Below are positions 10,361 to 22,156 of a stretch of DNA of 64,000 bases, in pieces. The position numbers were made by a program, and so were the translations under genes. The notes beneath the pieces are model-generated. The model saw nothing but the letters and a program-made list of their open reading frames with translations. It did no database searches and had not been told where the DNA came from. The DNA comes from Fennellomyces sp. T-0311 (Eukaryota; Mucoromycota; Mucoromycetes; Mucorales; Lichtheimiaceae): assembly GCA_025266875.1 (NCBI GenBank), contig JALLLT010000045.1, positions 62,001-126,000 of the forward strand, in the 5' to 3' direction. Within the stretch, counting starts at the first letter, position 1; each line of letters begins with the position of its first letter.

Positions 10361-11355
10361 CTTCTAGTTTCAATTATTTAAGCTGAATTCCACTTAATTG
10401 AAACTTTTATATAGTTCGAATTGGGTTCGTCATTGAGCGAGTATGTCATTCGAGGACAGTACCCATTAGGCAGTTCTACAGGAAATTTTACATAGCTCGT
10501 TAGGCTGATCGCTCTTACGATATGCTTCCCGCGTTATGCACGATATAGTTTCTCTATTAAGAAAATTTCACATATGGATTGGGGCCCCCTCCAGGTAGTG
10601 GATCTGGGGTATGAATCTACTGCGGGAATTGATTAATATACTTCGATGTATCATTGCAAACCAGCTCAATTCAGTATATATGTAAAGTTAGGTACTGACC
10701 AAACGATGTATAGAGATCGCGCTATTTCGTGGTAAATTGCAAAAGGGCCGATCATTAACGAGAAGTAGCCAGTGCTTCAAGGTGCAGGGTGGTAACATTA
10801 GTATCTACAAAAGAGCTGAAAAGCCTCCAGGTGCTGGGCTTAGCATAGAAAATGAAACTGCTTTGAGCAAGGAACGCCTCTGGATTATCTGCCAAAGTAC
10901 ATTTCACTTCCATCTAGCCGTGGATCCGCTGAAATGTAAGGTCGCAAACAAGATACACGAAGAGAAAGGACCACCGACAAACTGATTCTGAATGAAAGCG
11001 CGGTAGTTGAGTATTGGATTCACCAACGTTCCTTGGCTATTGGTAAAAAAACAATATTACTTAATATTCGAGGTGACTTCCCGGTCAATTTTCGTGATGA
11101 TATTGTGTTCGACAACTATCGGCATTGCTTATCCTTACTAAAGTCATTGTGAACGCTCATATGTATCAGTCAAAGGCAGTAGCAGGTGGTCGGTATACTA
11201 TTTAATGCACGTGTAGATGTACCTTCGTCTGCCGTGGTTACCAAATGGTAGCGCAAGCATTTCAGAATGACTGCATGATAATGGAAGTCAGCTGTCCCTT
11301 ATTTTCACATCAACTCTGACTTGGCCTTCTTTCTTTTTCTTTGTTTCCACCACAT

Positions 11356-12366
11356 ATGTATTCACTTGGCCAGCACCACTTTAGCGCGGAAGCGCCAGAC
11401 AAGCAGTTTTCTCCAACCCCTGGTATAACTGACCCTACTAGCGGCAACTCTCATACTAGTGTTGGGGCTGTTCCTGTTGCACGTAATACGTCGTACAGTT
11501 TCAGTGCAGCCTCAATCGCCATGAGTCCTACATCAGCTTCAACTGGACGAACCATTCCGTTCAATGAGTCTAATTCCCAACTTTTTGGTACCAGCATGGA
11601 TTCCCTTGGATCCTTTGGCCAATCTCCTATTTTTGGAGGGCGAGATCCTGGCGATCTTCTGATTTCACCTTCGACTTCAACTAGCCAGTTGGATGGGCTG
11701 ACCACAGGAGAGGAGGATGAAGCTCAACAGCGGAAGTAAGAATATTTCGTTGGATAAGCTGATAAGGGGTTTGGATTGATGGAGCGTGCGTAAAGTTTGC
11801 AGGAAATGTTTGAAAAGCGACGACGACGACGCGAATCGCATAATGCGGTGGAGCGACGGCGGAGGGAAAATATAAACGATCGAATCCATGGTACTATACT
11901 CCTAGCGCATCCCCATGATTACGGCTAATACTAGGCAACAGAATTATGCATGTTGCTACCGGAGCGTCTGTTAGAGCTAGCCCCAGCCAGCTCGAACGTT
12001 ATGTCCGTGTCCACAAATCAGAACGGAGGAAATACCCGAGCGGTCAACAAGGGGACCGTGTTGAAACTGTCGATAGACCACATTAAAGAGCTCCAGACAG
12101 AGGTTTGCCGATACCGGGAAAAGATCGAAGAATTGGAACAGAAGATCGGCTATCTCAAAAGCCGAGGGCACATCTCAGAAGGTGACTTGAGCAACCAAAC
12201 ACAACATCGGGATGATTCTCAATATCCTGGATTCTTTGTACACCGCGCACCACATGGAGCCGCAAGTGTTGGTGCTCCAGAAAGGGAGCGGATGAACCCG
12301 CAGCAGTTCCAGAGACAGTCTGCAAACCTGCACATGAGCCTTGAAGAACTAGCACGACAATTGTAA
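11356..12366 (+). CDS. bHLH transcription factor, class B (E-box type)
   Basis: Predicted nuclear DNA-binding regulator of 299 residues from three exons: 11356-11735, 11796-11890 and 11942-12366. Residues 1-126 are Ser/Thr/Pro-rich and probably disordered. The basic region KRRRRRESHNAVERRRRENI carries the His-Glu-Arg triad (H..., E +4, R +8) that contacts CACGTG-type E boxes, followed by helix 1 (INDRIHEL), a long loop and helix 2 (NKGTVLKLSIDHIKEL, about 194-209). A heptad-like segment after helix 2 (EKIEELEQKIGYL) suggests a leucine-zipper extension. Both introns keep phase; the first uses the acceptor GTAAAG at 11795 rather than the TTTGCAG a few bases on, because only that restores the frame. 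Fungal relatives include Rtg3/Cbf1-type and MITF/USF-like factors; I cannot choose among them. Confidence 0.85.
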
Positions 12367-12561
12367 TAAGCTATGTACTGTATCAACGTTAGCAATATAA
12401 CATAAAGAAAGCCTGACCCCCGAGTGCTGGATGCATTGTATGCTCGCTATTTTTCATTATCAAGGTCCATGCATCTGGCTTGGAAGGAAAAGCAAACGAT
12501 AACGTATTTGGAAACTCAGCACCATTATACTGCTTTACCACGCGTCGATTTCTTTGCGGAA

Positions 12562-14384
12562 ATGAGTAACTTGCCTCAAATCAGTATACAGCCTGATTGG
12601 CAAGACACTATTCGCGAGATTTCGGACCATAGCACCTCGGTACAATCCTTTTGGATATCCTGTTACCGAAAAGGTAGAAGCGACACTTTAAGATTGCCTT
12701 GTATCGTGGCTGATATAATCGTCTGCCAGGCTTCATGTCTGTCCACGACAATGTCGACGTTGTCAGAGATCAAGTACTTAAAGAAGTCAGGCTTCGTTCG
12801 GACAAAGTGCAAGTTGAATACATAAATTCGGTACGAAACAGCGAAGGAACAATAATAGGGGACTCACTCTTAGCGTCATGTAGAGGACATTGAAAGCAAC
12901 CTGCAATGACCTTGAAGCCAAGGATGTTATCGTTTATGCCCCACGGAAAGAATGGAAGTCGTCAAGGGCAAAATCTGTCAGTGGTACAGATGGATCGCAA
13001 ACGTAAGGCTAACTTTCCCTCAGATATATGCAGTTACTTCTACATCGGATGGCCGGTTGTATGCTTATTGTCAAGAGCAGCACGTCGTCGTCGGTTCGCT
13101 TGAGGATGGTGCAGTTAAGGCGGGTATAGTAATTCTATTTAGGCTACGAGATGATAATAACGTATACACAGATTTCAATGGAAGGACATCTTGCCGATGT
13201 TACTACAATACGCTTTTTCCCGAGTAACCAAGGTACGAATGAGCAACGCTGGCTTCATGTATGCGCGACTAACAGCAACCGACAGTACTGTTGAGTGGTG
13301 CATCCGACTTCCAGGCGAGGATATGGTCTGTTGAAGACGGTAGTAATCCAGTGACTCTAGTCGGTCATACGGGTGGTATGTTCCGCTTGTGCATTAGACT
13401 GTAACCGATATTAATACGCGACAAAGGTGTTACGGATATAGCGATTGTAGCAAGGGGAAGGAATGTTCTGAGTGAGTATCATCTCATCTTGATCATGCCG
13501 GCTGATACTGAAGAATGCATATAGCATCCTCGAGAGACGGGACGGTCCGTCTTTGGCACTGTGGTATACTGTTAACCAGCAGCCGCTTTCTTCATATTTG
13601 CTTACAATAGATCTATAGGAAGCGCGTCAACCATAGCTGTGATATGTACCTACTCTGCTCCTGTCACAAGTATGATCGTTACCACACTGCCAAGTCATTA
13701 TGAGGTTGCGTCGCATCAACTTGGTAGGTTCCCTCACCGAGGATCTTAATGGCGTTAACCATTGGCTTGTAACTAGATGCTCGTGAAGTCGAAACTGGGG
13801 ATAAAATGGTTATAGTAGGATTAGATAATGGGAGCGTGAGAGGCATCCATCTGGGAACCAGAAAAGAGGTATTGTTTAGTACAATTTTGCTCGCGCAGTT
13901 GGCTAATCATTCCGGCCAGCTCTTTGTAATTAATTCAGCGGGATCCAAGGTATCCGCGCTTGAATACGACCCAGGCACGTCCATAATACTTGTTGCAGAC
14001 ACAGGTGGTGTAATCCGAGTGTATGAACCTTTCACTTTGGACCAGCCAAGTCTACAATGGCAACGATCTGATCATGCCATCACTTCCCTTACTGTTGAGC
14101 GCGTTAATAACGGATTGCATGCATATGTGTCAAGTGGTACGTGATAAATGGAACATCACATGGAAATGTATGCTAACTTCGGCTTCCAAATAGCGGATGG
14201 AAGCATATACCGGACTGATGATATCGTGGGCGCGCTGAAGGGCAACGGGGGTCTCCGATTGGCGATCGAATACTCAGGAAATGAGCTCGAGCACGTTAAC
14301 TCCATAGCTTTAGCATGTGCAGAACCAGCTGGTACGCACCGTCTGCTATGCTGCAATCGCGAAGGATATATCAAAGTTTATTGA
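12562..14384 (+). CDS. RPN14: PAAF1/Rpn14-like proteasome regulatory-particle assembly chaperone (WD40)
   Basis: PAAF1/Rpn14 is a WD40 chaperone that binds Rpt ATPases during 19S proteasome base assembly. The start is MSNLPQISIQPDW, matching the N-terminal QxDW of PAAF1. Spliced exons then give YAVTSTSDGRLYAY, EGHLADVTTIRFFPSNQ, LSGASDFQARIWSVEDG, VGHTGGVTDIAIVARGRNV and SSRDGTVRLWHCGT, in the same order as the human and yeast proteins, then the late blades (GLDNGSVRGI, CCNREGYIKVY at the C-terminus). At least six short introns interrupt it. The first, GTAGAA...TGCCAG near 12673-12730, joins CYRKG to FMSVHDNV. It ends only 30 bp from the convergent BUD21-like gene. Exact exon edges in 13100-13800 were not all resolved. 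Confidence 0.85.
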
Positions 14385-14414
14385 ATGGATGCTTTTTGTA
14401 TGCCTGAATATGTA

Positions 14415-15196
14415 TTATTGACGTCGAAATTGTAGTGATGCTTTTCCCACCAACTTTTCGCTGCGCTGCAGGATCGCCGCTTTCCGTGGAAGACCTTTTC
14501 GATGAATTTGCTGACTATCCTTCAAACCTCTCAGGTCCTCGTTCACAACCGGGGCGCGAGGCCGCTTGCTGAGAACTTTGACGGTATATTCGCCTACTTG
14601 ACGCATGCCAGCCTCTGTCTTTCGTCTCTTTTTCCGTTGTTCTTTCTTCTGCTCAGCAACCTCCATCTCTGCAGCAAGACGTTCAAAGTCTTCGGCTCTT
14701 AAATGCGTCTCTGCCTTTGCCAATTCTTTCTCTTGCGCCGCTTGAGCTAACAGCTCAGCAGGGAGTAATCCATCGTTATCTTGAGTTTCATCTTGGAGTT
14801 CTGCTGCCTCGTCCTCCTCCTCGACCTCTTCGACCTCTTCGACCTGCTTCCTCTTCTGCTTTTGTTCTCGTTTGCTCCCTTGTTTCTGCTCTTTCAGCCA
14901 TTCCTCTTGTTGCCGTCTGCGTTCCTTGTCTTTGGCGGCTGCACTTTAGATCTTGTGTTGGATTAACGAAATAGATCTTGAGCATGCAAAACTTACCGTG
15001 CTAACATCTCATTCTTGATTTTCTGGTTTTGCAAAACGGTTGCCTTGGCTGTTGACGTGGAGATTGCTTCGGGTGCTTCATCGTCTGACTCGTCTGAATT
15101 CTCGCTTACGTCGACGATTGGTGATTGCTGGGCGATTTCCAGATCTTGGCTTCCACCGATTGCTAGACCTTCCTCGTCAAACAAAATTTTTGGCAT
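14415..15196 (-). CDS. BUD21: BUD21/UTP16-like U3 snoRNA-associated protein
   Basis: Bud21/Utp16 belongs to the small-subunit processome that matures 18S rRNA in the nucleolus. Two exons (15196-14997 and 14943-14415) encode 242 residues. The family hallmark SDESDDEAPEAIS occurs near residue 35-45, followed by lysine/glutamate-rich helices (VEEVEEVEEEED; KKEQRKKRRK). The C-terminus carries a basic stretch (SKRPRAPVV). The intron (GTAAGT donor, CTAAAG acceptor) must end at CTAAAG, not the GCAG five bases later, to keep the acidic/basic frame. It is convergent with RPN14 and divergent from FAR11. Identification rests mainly on the DDEAPE motif and composition. Confidence 0.7.
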
Positions 15197-15677
15197 TTTC
15201 TAAAAGGCGGCGTTTCGGTGTGCCGAACAAATCGATTTTTAAGTGTCACAAGCTTACAACTGATTTTAAAGCACCAATGTGTCCACCCACAGAGCCACAG
15301 TCGCGCGCTAGTGCCAATTTGTTATGCAACGGATAATGTTGATGATAGCCAAGCTGAGGAGTACATAACATTTAGTTTCTAGGGTATCAGCTCATATGAA
15401 AAACGGGGCTGTTGGACCCTGCGCCACTATCGCAGTTGCCATAGAAACGGCGGGGCGATATTATCTGCATCGCAATGTCACGTTTTCAGCATCGAGAGGC
15501 CTTTTCTCCTTAAGCTCTTGAGTACCTGACACTGTTGGATCACATCAATGACCTCGCTGGTCCAAAAAATTGATTGGCAGACTAATGCGAAAACTAAAAG
15601 GGGCACGTATCCAATGAAATTCAACGCCCTTCATTTTAAACGCACAGTACAATCCTGAAATACGGTTGAACTTCAAC

Positions 15678-18600
15678 ATGGCAGAAGACCAGCAGCAGCA
15701 ACCTCAGTCAAATGTTGATCCACTTTTGAATCCAGGTCAGCTTCGCCAGATTGTCAAAAATCTCCCAAGTAAACTGAAGGTATACCGCTTTCGCAATCTA
15801 TACCGTCATTGCTCAGGTGTTTTGCTTTTAAGCATCCGCACAGCGATTATCACTATTGTGATGCCGCTAGCTTTGAAACTGAAATCACCGAGTTTTTCAA
15901 CTACTCGGAAATAGAAGGTGAACTACACGGGCTCTGGCAAGAGTATACGATGAACGTCAGCTTTGGTATTACGATACTAGTATGTAATCCTTGGTCATGT
16001 ATCTTACCGGAATCCTTTTTTAGACTGGTGTCAATTGGACAATAAGGATCAACAAAGATATATCGAACATCTTTTGGACCAACTGGAGCATTCGGTGCGC
16101 GATCGTCGAGTATTAGCAGCGAAGATTTTGCTTTGCATCGCGCTTGGTGAGGATTGGATAACATGAGCGAAGGTTATGGATACTGAGTAAAGCTATTTAG
16201 GCCATTGCCATAGTGATAAGGAGCCGCAAATTTCAGCGGATATTGTCATTACAAATGTCAATGTACTACACGGATGTGGTGCATTGATGGTAGTATTCCA
16301 TGCCTTTAACCACGCTTGCAAAAAGCACGATGCATACAAGTATGGATGCCTATAGCCTGCCTTCGACATAATTTCGACTAATAGATTTTATTGTTTAAAA
16401 AAGCTCACAAAATCCGGTAATGGACGAACTGGGCGAAATCAGCAACGAAATTGGCCTTTACATTTCCATCATTTACCTTATGCTTGAAGCGCTACGATAT
16501 ACAAAATGTTTTTCGGATGATTTAGGTAGCCACCCATGTTTATTCGATTTACACATATTCTTATATACCTATAGGAATGCTGGATCCAAGCATTCTACGG
16601 AGTCTGTTTGAAGTGGTTTCCCAATTGCGAGACAAGTATCTGAAATCTTTTCCTGTCAAGAAGGTAATTAATAGCATACAAGTAGTTCCCTAAGCTAAAT
16701 CCATCTTATTAGCTGATCCTTTTGTTATGGAAGGCGATACTCTCTACATTTGGTGGGTTTGAGGAGCTTCAACAAGCTAAAACCGCATCAAGAATTTTAC
16801 ATGGCTTGGAGCCCAAGAATGATGGTTTGTGACAGGCAAATATACGTGGTGTCTAGCTACTAATGAGTGATTAGATATTATTTCTAAGTGTTCACCGCAG
16901 GATCTCTTTGCTTTCCAAAATGAAATTACCCTCAAGTACCCGAACTACAATCCTCCTAGTATTCCGCTTCCTATTACATCCTCACTTACAGTCAAAGCAT
17001 CACCCGGTCTCGTTAAGGCCATGGGCATTGCCAACGCAACTGCACATACTGAACTACCATATCAAACGTTGTTTCCACCGAAATCATCCGGAAACAGCAG
17101 CAGTACTATTAAAAAGCAGCAGCAAGCCAATGCATCACTCGTCTGGCCATCGCCATCGGCACAATCGTTTGTCCTTCCACTTGACGAAAAGCATTCGGGC
17201 ACGCCACAAAGTACCATGGAAGCTGGAAATTTATTCTTGAAGAATATGCATCTATCTGTCGCAAACCACCAAATCATTTTTGAACGCGAAAAAGCAATCC
17301 ATAAATGGGAACAGTGGAAAAATAGTTCAATGGAATGCACTGATTCGTCATCCAAGATCGAGATCGATGTACGTATCTCTGAGACGATGAAAAAGCGCTT
17401 TGAGGCTTTGGAGCTGGTTTACGTAAGTGTATGGACGCCACAAAAGGAACTTGTCTTACTTTGTTATGGTACTCTAGGTCAGTATGGTCTCCGAGTTACA
17501 GAATATTGTCATCGTTCTTTTGAAGCTATTACTATCTACTGTTACTGCCGGCAATAGCAGCACCAGTGCGAGGCAATCCAGTTCCAGTACAGAAAGATCG
17601 GCTAATTCTATCGATGTGGAAGAGACCGATGCGGCACGAAACCGAGAAATTTTATCAAAAGCAATATCTGCTATTTTGCTTTTATTACTGAAATGGACCA
17701 AAGTGTCTCGTACGTACGATACTTTTATTATATCTGGGAACTCATTGCCTTGTTATAGACGTACTAAAATTTGAATACTTGTCTCAACTTTTGGTTGATT
17801 CCGGCTGCCTTCTACTGATATTGAAAATATTGGGATTGCAAGAGATAACTACGATCGTTGCGGCCGAGACAGATGTTGAAGGTTACAGGTAGGATAATAA
17901 AATATCAAAGCTCTCTCTCTCTCTCTCTCTTATTAATTTTATCCTTAGCATATTCCAACAAAAAGGCGATGGTAAGATCTCCAATTCCTCGAATGCCTGT
18001 GCGCCTCAACGGCTATACACCAATGAGCGCAATATGTTTTGGTGCATCAACTTTTTACGGATATTGCAAATGCTTACCAAGCGCAAGACGAATCGGGTTA
18101 TGCTGCTTGTTCAATATAAATCTTCGGTCAGCTGATTCAGATATTGCTTCTGGAATATAAAGCTAACGTGTGAATTCCCAGGCGATATTAAAACGCGTTC
18201 TCAAAGTGTCTCATCCACTGATGGAGCTCTACGCACTCAAGGTTATGAAGAGTCAAGTTCCTTATCTGGGAAGAAAATGGAGATCATGTAAGCTTGAATA
18301 TAAAGAAGCCATAACAACTTGATCTAACACGGTAGCAGTGAATATGAAGATTATTTCAGCGATCTATCTACGGTGTTATACCGTTTTGCGTGACGATTGG
18401 ATATCGAAATCAGACACAGATAACGATTTGGAAGATGGCATGGTAGTAGCAACCGTGTATATACCCCAAGTTTCATGCACTAACATGTATTGCTGATTTA
18501 GGTGCAAGAAACCAATTTGCGGATGCTAATACGGATATACCACGGGCAGCGATATATTCCGGCCATGTTACCTCCACAAGACGAGCCGAGCGGATTGGAC

Positions 18601-19038
18601 CACTTTACCAATTCTATTAATGATACAATAATTTCACTGGGAAGCTCGATACTTGGTGATGCAGAAGATGATACCCACACCAGCTTAGACCAGGAGTTCA
18701 TGGATAATTACGAAGAGTGGCTGGAAAACAATGTATATGTATCAGAACCGGGTGAGGAAGAGGATGATTATATCTACGTACACACAGATAGCATTACCCC
18801 AGGGACGCCAATACCATCCTCGCCCATCGCTCACGCTGATAGCATCGGCAGTTTATACAGCCAAGGGTTGGAAGATGCTTTTTCGTCTAACGAGATGAAC
18901 GATTCCTGTTATGGCGGCCTCGATTATCTTGATCCTGCATCGAAAGTGACACAGCAGCTATTTACTGTGGAACAGCAAACGATCAAGCGCTACATAGCGC
19001 TTACTAGCGATTCAAGTTGCATTGCAGATACTGCATGA
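15678..19038 (+). CDS. FAR11: FAR11/STRIP-family scaffold of the STRIPAK complex
   Basis: Far11/STRIP1 scaffolds the PP2A-containing STRIPAK complex, which controls cell fusion, septation and growth signalling. Spliced segments match the N1221 and C-terminal domains of the family in order: YHYCDAASFETEITEFFNYS, QRYIEHLLDQLEHSVRDRR, LLWKAILSTFGGFEELQ, SKAISAILLLLLKWTK, MFWCINFLRILQMLTKRK, AILKRVLKVSHPLMELYALK, VPYLGRKWR and SAIYLRC. At least eight introns interrupt it. The start ATG at 15678 begins MAEDQQQQPQ. The acidic C-terminus (LDQEFMDNYEEWLENNVY) parallels the human MNYDLWLEREVF. The frame stops at 19036-19038, but a further coding-like segment at 19085-19243 may be an additional terminal exon. 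Confidence 0.85.
17904..17929 (+). repeat. (CT)n microsatellite inside a FAR11 intron
   Basis: About ten CT units in the polypyrimidine tract between a FAR11 donor and the next exon. It may serve simply as the polypyrimidine stretch of the intron. Confidence 0.8.
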
Positions 19039-19084
19039 AAATAATAAATCAAATGCTCGTTATTAGTTTCACTGTTTCGAGCTC

Positions 19085-19243
19085 ACGATCCATGTTTGGT
19101 GTGGCCATACCCCGATACTTCACTGAACCCGATAACTAAGCCTGTGGACAGTTTAATCGAGGCATATCATCACATTCAATGCTTCCTGTGGGAAGAGAGC
19201 GAAGTGGTTGGAGGCGATTGTTGGGGCTCCCCTCCATTTCCAT
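19085..19243 (+). other. Unassigned coding-like segment downstream of FAR11
   Basis: One frame reads AHDPCLVWPYPDTSLNP, then TKPVDSLIEAYHHI, FLWEESEVVG and GDCWGSPPFP, with protein-like composition, and ends at a strong GTAAGC donor. It could be the last coding exon of FAR11: a weak GTTGCA donor at about 19016 with a TTATTAG acceptor gives a matching phase. It could also be the remains of a separate gene. I do not recognise a domain. Confidence 0.4.
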
Positions 19244-20996
19244 GTAAGCAATTCCTACACTTCGCATATTCTTAACTGCGTTTCGGTCGCGGTTGACAGT
19301 CTAGAAAGTAAATACAACACTTGTTCGAAAGTGAGCGGAAGATACCAATGGACGTTTTCACTTACGATGATATGACCATGCGCTTCGCGATTACTGTATC
19401 TCTTTAGTGCTCACGCTTGCGTGGATGACTATCGATCCATATATGAAATACACGGCGGCTCTCAACAGATCAACCACTTATACCTGTGTTGCAGTTTTTC
19501 ACACTGTACTTCCTTGACAGAAAATTCCGTGTTTCATGTTGAAGACTCCACTTTATTTTTCGTCCGCGCGTATCATCGTCGGTATTGTGTTGTCGTCGCT
19601 TCCAGCTACGTAAGGTATGTAAAGCTGTTATCGTACAAATTAATAGCGTTTAAGTGCCTATTCTGGCAATGGTCGCATATGTACGCTTGAGCTGCTTTCC
19701 GTTCTTGAATCAAACGAGGCATGGCTTTGCAAACTATTGTACTCGATGGTAAACATAAGCATGTGCTTGGAGACGAATTGGATAATACCCTGGAAAATAC
19801 ACTAGTTAGCCGCAATATAATCGACGTTGCCAATACCTGATGTACAAAATGAGATATCGATCCGAATCCAGGTATGCATAGCATGTCTATGCTTCAGGCC
19901 CAAAATGCAACAGCGGGGAGCTAATTTCGTTGCTATTGAAGTTTCGTGTAACTGCATGGCTGCGGTTCCAGAAAATTCTTTTTTATTGACGTTTGGTTAA
20001 CTTGTGAATGGACGCAATTGGCGTATCCTGCTGTATCCGTGTTACATGTAAGATGTACTTAAGTAATTGGTTTTCGACTTACTATGTTCTGGGAAAAGAC
20101 ACTCGTATCAGTTTATTAATTATCTGAGCCTGCATGCTTCGTCTTGCAAATACAACAGTAGCTCGAATCTCACAATGCTTAAGGTACATCATGAAGAAGT
20201 GTTTCATTCTATATAGCTTTATTAACTAGTGTTTATGCAGCGTGAATCTCTCACTTACCGCATTGCGATCCGAGGTAGGGCTCAGATATGGACCTCGAGG
20301 TCCTCAGATAAAGCCACTTTACTTAAACGGTGGAGGACCAGGTTATAATTATTTCGAATTCCAGTCTTTCCGCAATTGTGGTTCTCTTTCTTATACTGCC
20401 AGGAAACCATTGTGCGTACGCTACAAGGGTGCCAGTACACAAGATGTATAGTTACATATTCCGTATTGAAATTTACTGGTAGAATCATGTATGGATGCTT
20501 ATTTCGTCCAATTGACGATTACGGACAGATTCTTGTTGTTATTCAAACGTTGTTGAGATCCTTATTTACGTCTTCGAAACGCTTATACCGACGATAATAA
20601 CAAGGAAGAGGTTTACCTTGGTTGTCTCTAGCAATTAGCGACTGGTTCAGCCGCTGTCGGTTGAAACCGTGAGGGAGCTTGTCCAGCATCACTACGGGTT
20701 TTAAATCACGGAATATCTTAAAATTATCTTCAAGTACGGCAAAGCTTCACAATACTACGGCAAATCTTCTTTAGTATTTTAGCGATAAACATGTTGTTTC
20801 TTCACTCATGGGAGTTTTACATCGATTGTACATATATATATATATATGTCCATCCGAATCTTACTGCGTACTAATAAAGCTATATATGGCCACTACGGGA
20901 AATCTTCAGAACCTGCGGTATATCTACTTTGGTCGGAAGGATTTACCGTGAAAAAATTAGACGCGTTTTTCTTTACTCTTCACACCCATCCATGAA
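19244..20996. other. Intergenic AT-rich region
   Basis: No supported gene. The frames here (for example around 19421-19690 and 20242-20597) are short and without recognisable motifs. A (TA)n run lies at about 20830-20846. The right half carries several copies of a short TACGGNAAATCT-type motif, listed separately. Confidence 0.4.
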
Positions 20997-22156
20997 ATGA
21001 CAAAAATCCCAATATTAAAAAGCGTTTTCCGGAGAAAATTCCAATGCCATCGCTGTGATGGCCTTTCCTACAGGAGTCTTATAACAGAGCCTCAGCATAT
21101 TGCAGATTGTATCGCCAAATCAGGGCTTGTCGAGAAAACAAAGACTGTGAAAATAGACATCAAAAGAAGCGAAGGAAACTTGAAGAGGCTTATAGCTATG
21201 CGATGAATATAAGATATACTGGATGCTGTTTCTACAACTTTATACTGATTGCTTGCAGTGCTAGAAATGACGAATCTAGTTACGATGGCGAACCTCGTAG
21301 TGGATATGAATGTGATGAGAGTCCAATTCAAGAAGTATAAGATTTTCATATTGGATATCGAGATGTTTACTAGCTTTTCATTTTAACCAAAGTGACCACC
21401 AGTACAACTGTGATATTGATGATAGTTATGGTAAAAGCGAAGGGCAACCAAGTACCACATACGCCCCCAGCGTGCCAGTGGATCTGGACACACCAATGAA
21501 CGGCTTTGATGCACCAGCAGACGACAGATCCGAACAGACAAGTAAGACACTATTGGTCGAATCGGTGGTCAAGCATGGCTTTTCGAGAGAAGGTGTTGGG
21601 GATACGAGTGGTAAAGGTGATAGTGACGAGAGTACAAACAATGAAGATGCCAGTGATTTAGTGGTTAGTGACAAAGAAGACCCTAGGTATCTCGACGAGC
21701 CTTCTCTGAAAAAGGTATATTTATATAAAAAAAGCAGGAGCAAACAAAGCCAGGTAAGAGTACATTAAAGGAGGTGGACACAAGCAAGCGTAAGCGATCA
21801 TCTGTCACCAACAGTGATATTGGAAGCTCAGGGAAGAAGGTAGCAACACTAGTGAGAAGGATAGAAAATACGAAAAAACGACAGAAAAAATAATGTAGAC
21901 TGCGACTGCTTAGTATCCAGACGAGAGCGCGAAAACGAAGCATCTCGTAACTCTTAAATAAAACAGATGTTTATATCATCATTTTCGTCATATTTTGCTC
22001 CTCTATCCTTCAAAGGCCATGGTTTAAGCGTATTGATATTATGCCGATCTACGGCGAATCTACTAAAAGACACTGCAAATCTCTGGGGATAAATCTACGA
22101 AATGGTCGAAATTCGGATATTTGCCGTGTTGTAGATTTGTAGAGATTTACCGTAGA
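20690..22156. repeat. Cluster of a short TACGG(C/G)NAATCT motif in both orientations
   Basis: Direct copies occur near 20691 (ACTACGGGTTTTAAATC), 20734 (AGTACGGCAAAGCTTC), 20754 (ACTACGGCAAATCTTC), 20892 (ACTACGGGAAATCTTC) and 22049 (CTACGGCGAATCTAC). Inverted copies lie near 20939 (GGATTTACCGTG), 22116 (GATATTTGCCGTG) and 22140 (AGAGATTTACCGTAG). The pairs 20892/20939 and 22049/22140 could pair as imperfect stems. This looks like the debris of a small inverted-repeat element family. Confidence 0.45.
20997..21892 (+). CDS. Tentative hypothetical protein with C2HC-like finger and basic/acidic regions
   Basis: I do not recognise the gene. The first frame from the ATG at 20997 contains FQCHRCDGLSYRS...EPQHIADC, a C-x2-C-x-H-x3-C pattern like small UBZ/C2HC fingers. 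Later segments in other frames look coding: a basic KKRRKLEEAY piece, an Asp/Ser-rich segment (21430-21710) and a Lys/Arg-rich end (VRRIENTKKRQKK, stop about 21892). GTTTCT...TTGCAG and GTATAA...CAAAG are possible introns, but I could not join all the pieces into one phase-consistent model. It may be a real fast-evolving nuclear protein or a decaying gene. Confidence 0.35.

Larger units (their letters stand above)
8761..11355. other. Gene-poor region with decayed mobile DNA
   Basis: No supported gene. It holds a possible hAT-like non-autonomous element (8858-9874) and one copy of a dispersed 0.35-kb repeat (10010-10360), both listed separately. The last ~60 bases before 11356 are pyrimidine-rich and are the probable promoter of the bHLH gene. 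Confidence 0.5.

Noticed and set aside
10390..10450. Possible tRNA (GTTCGAATTGGGTTCG looks like a B box)
   Set aside because: No matching A box, acceptor stem or anticodon arm could be built around it.
14717..14985. Leu/Pro/Arg-rich frames near 14.8 kb on both strands
   Set aside because: They are alternative-frame readings of the Glu-rich BUD21 exon (GAG/GAA repeats).
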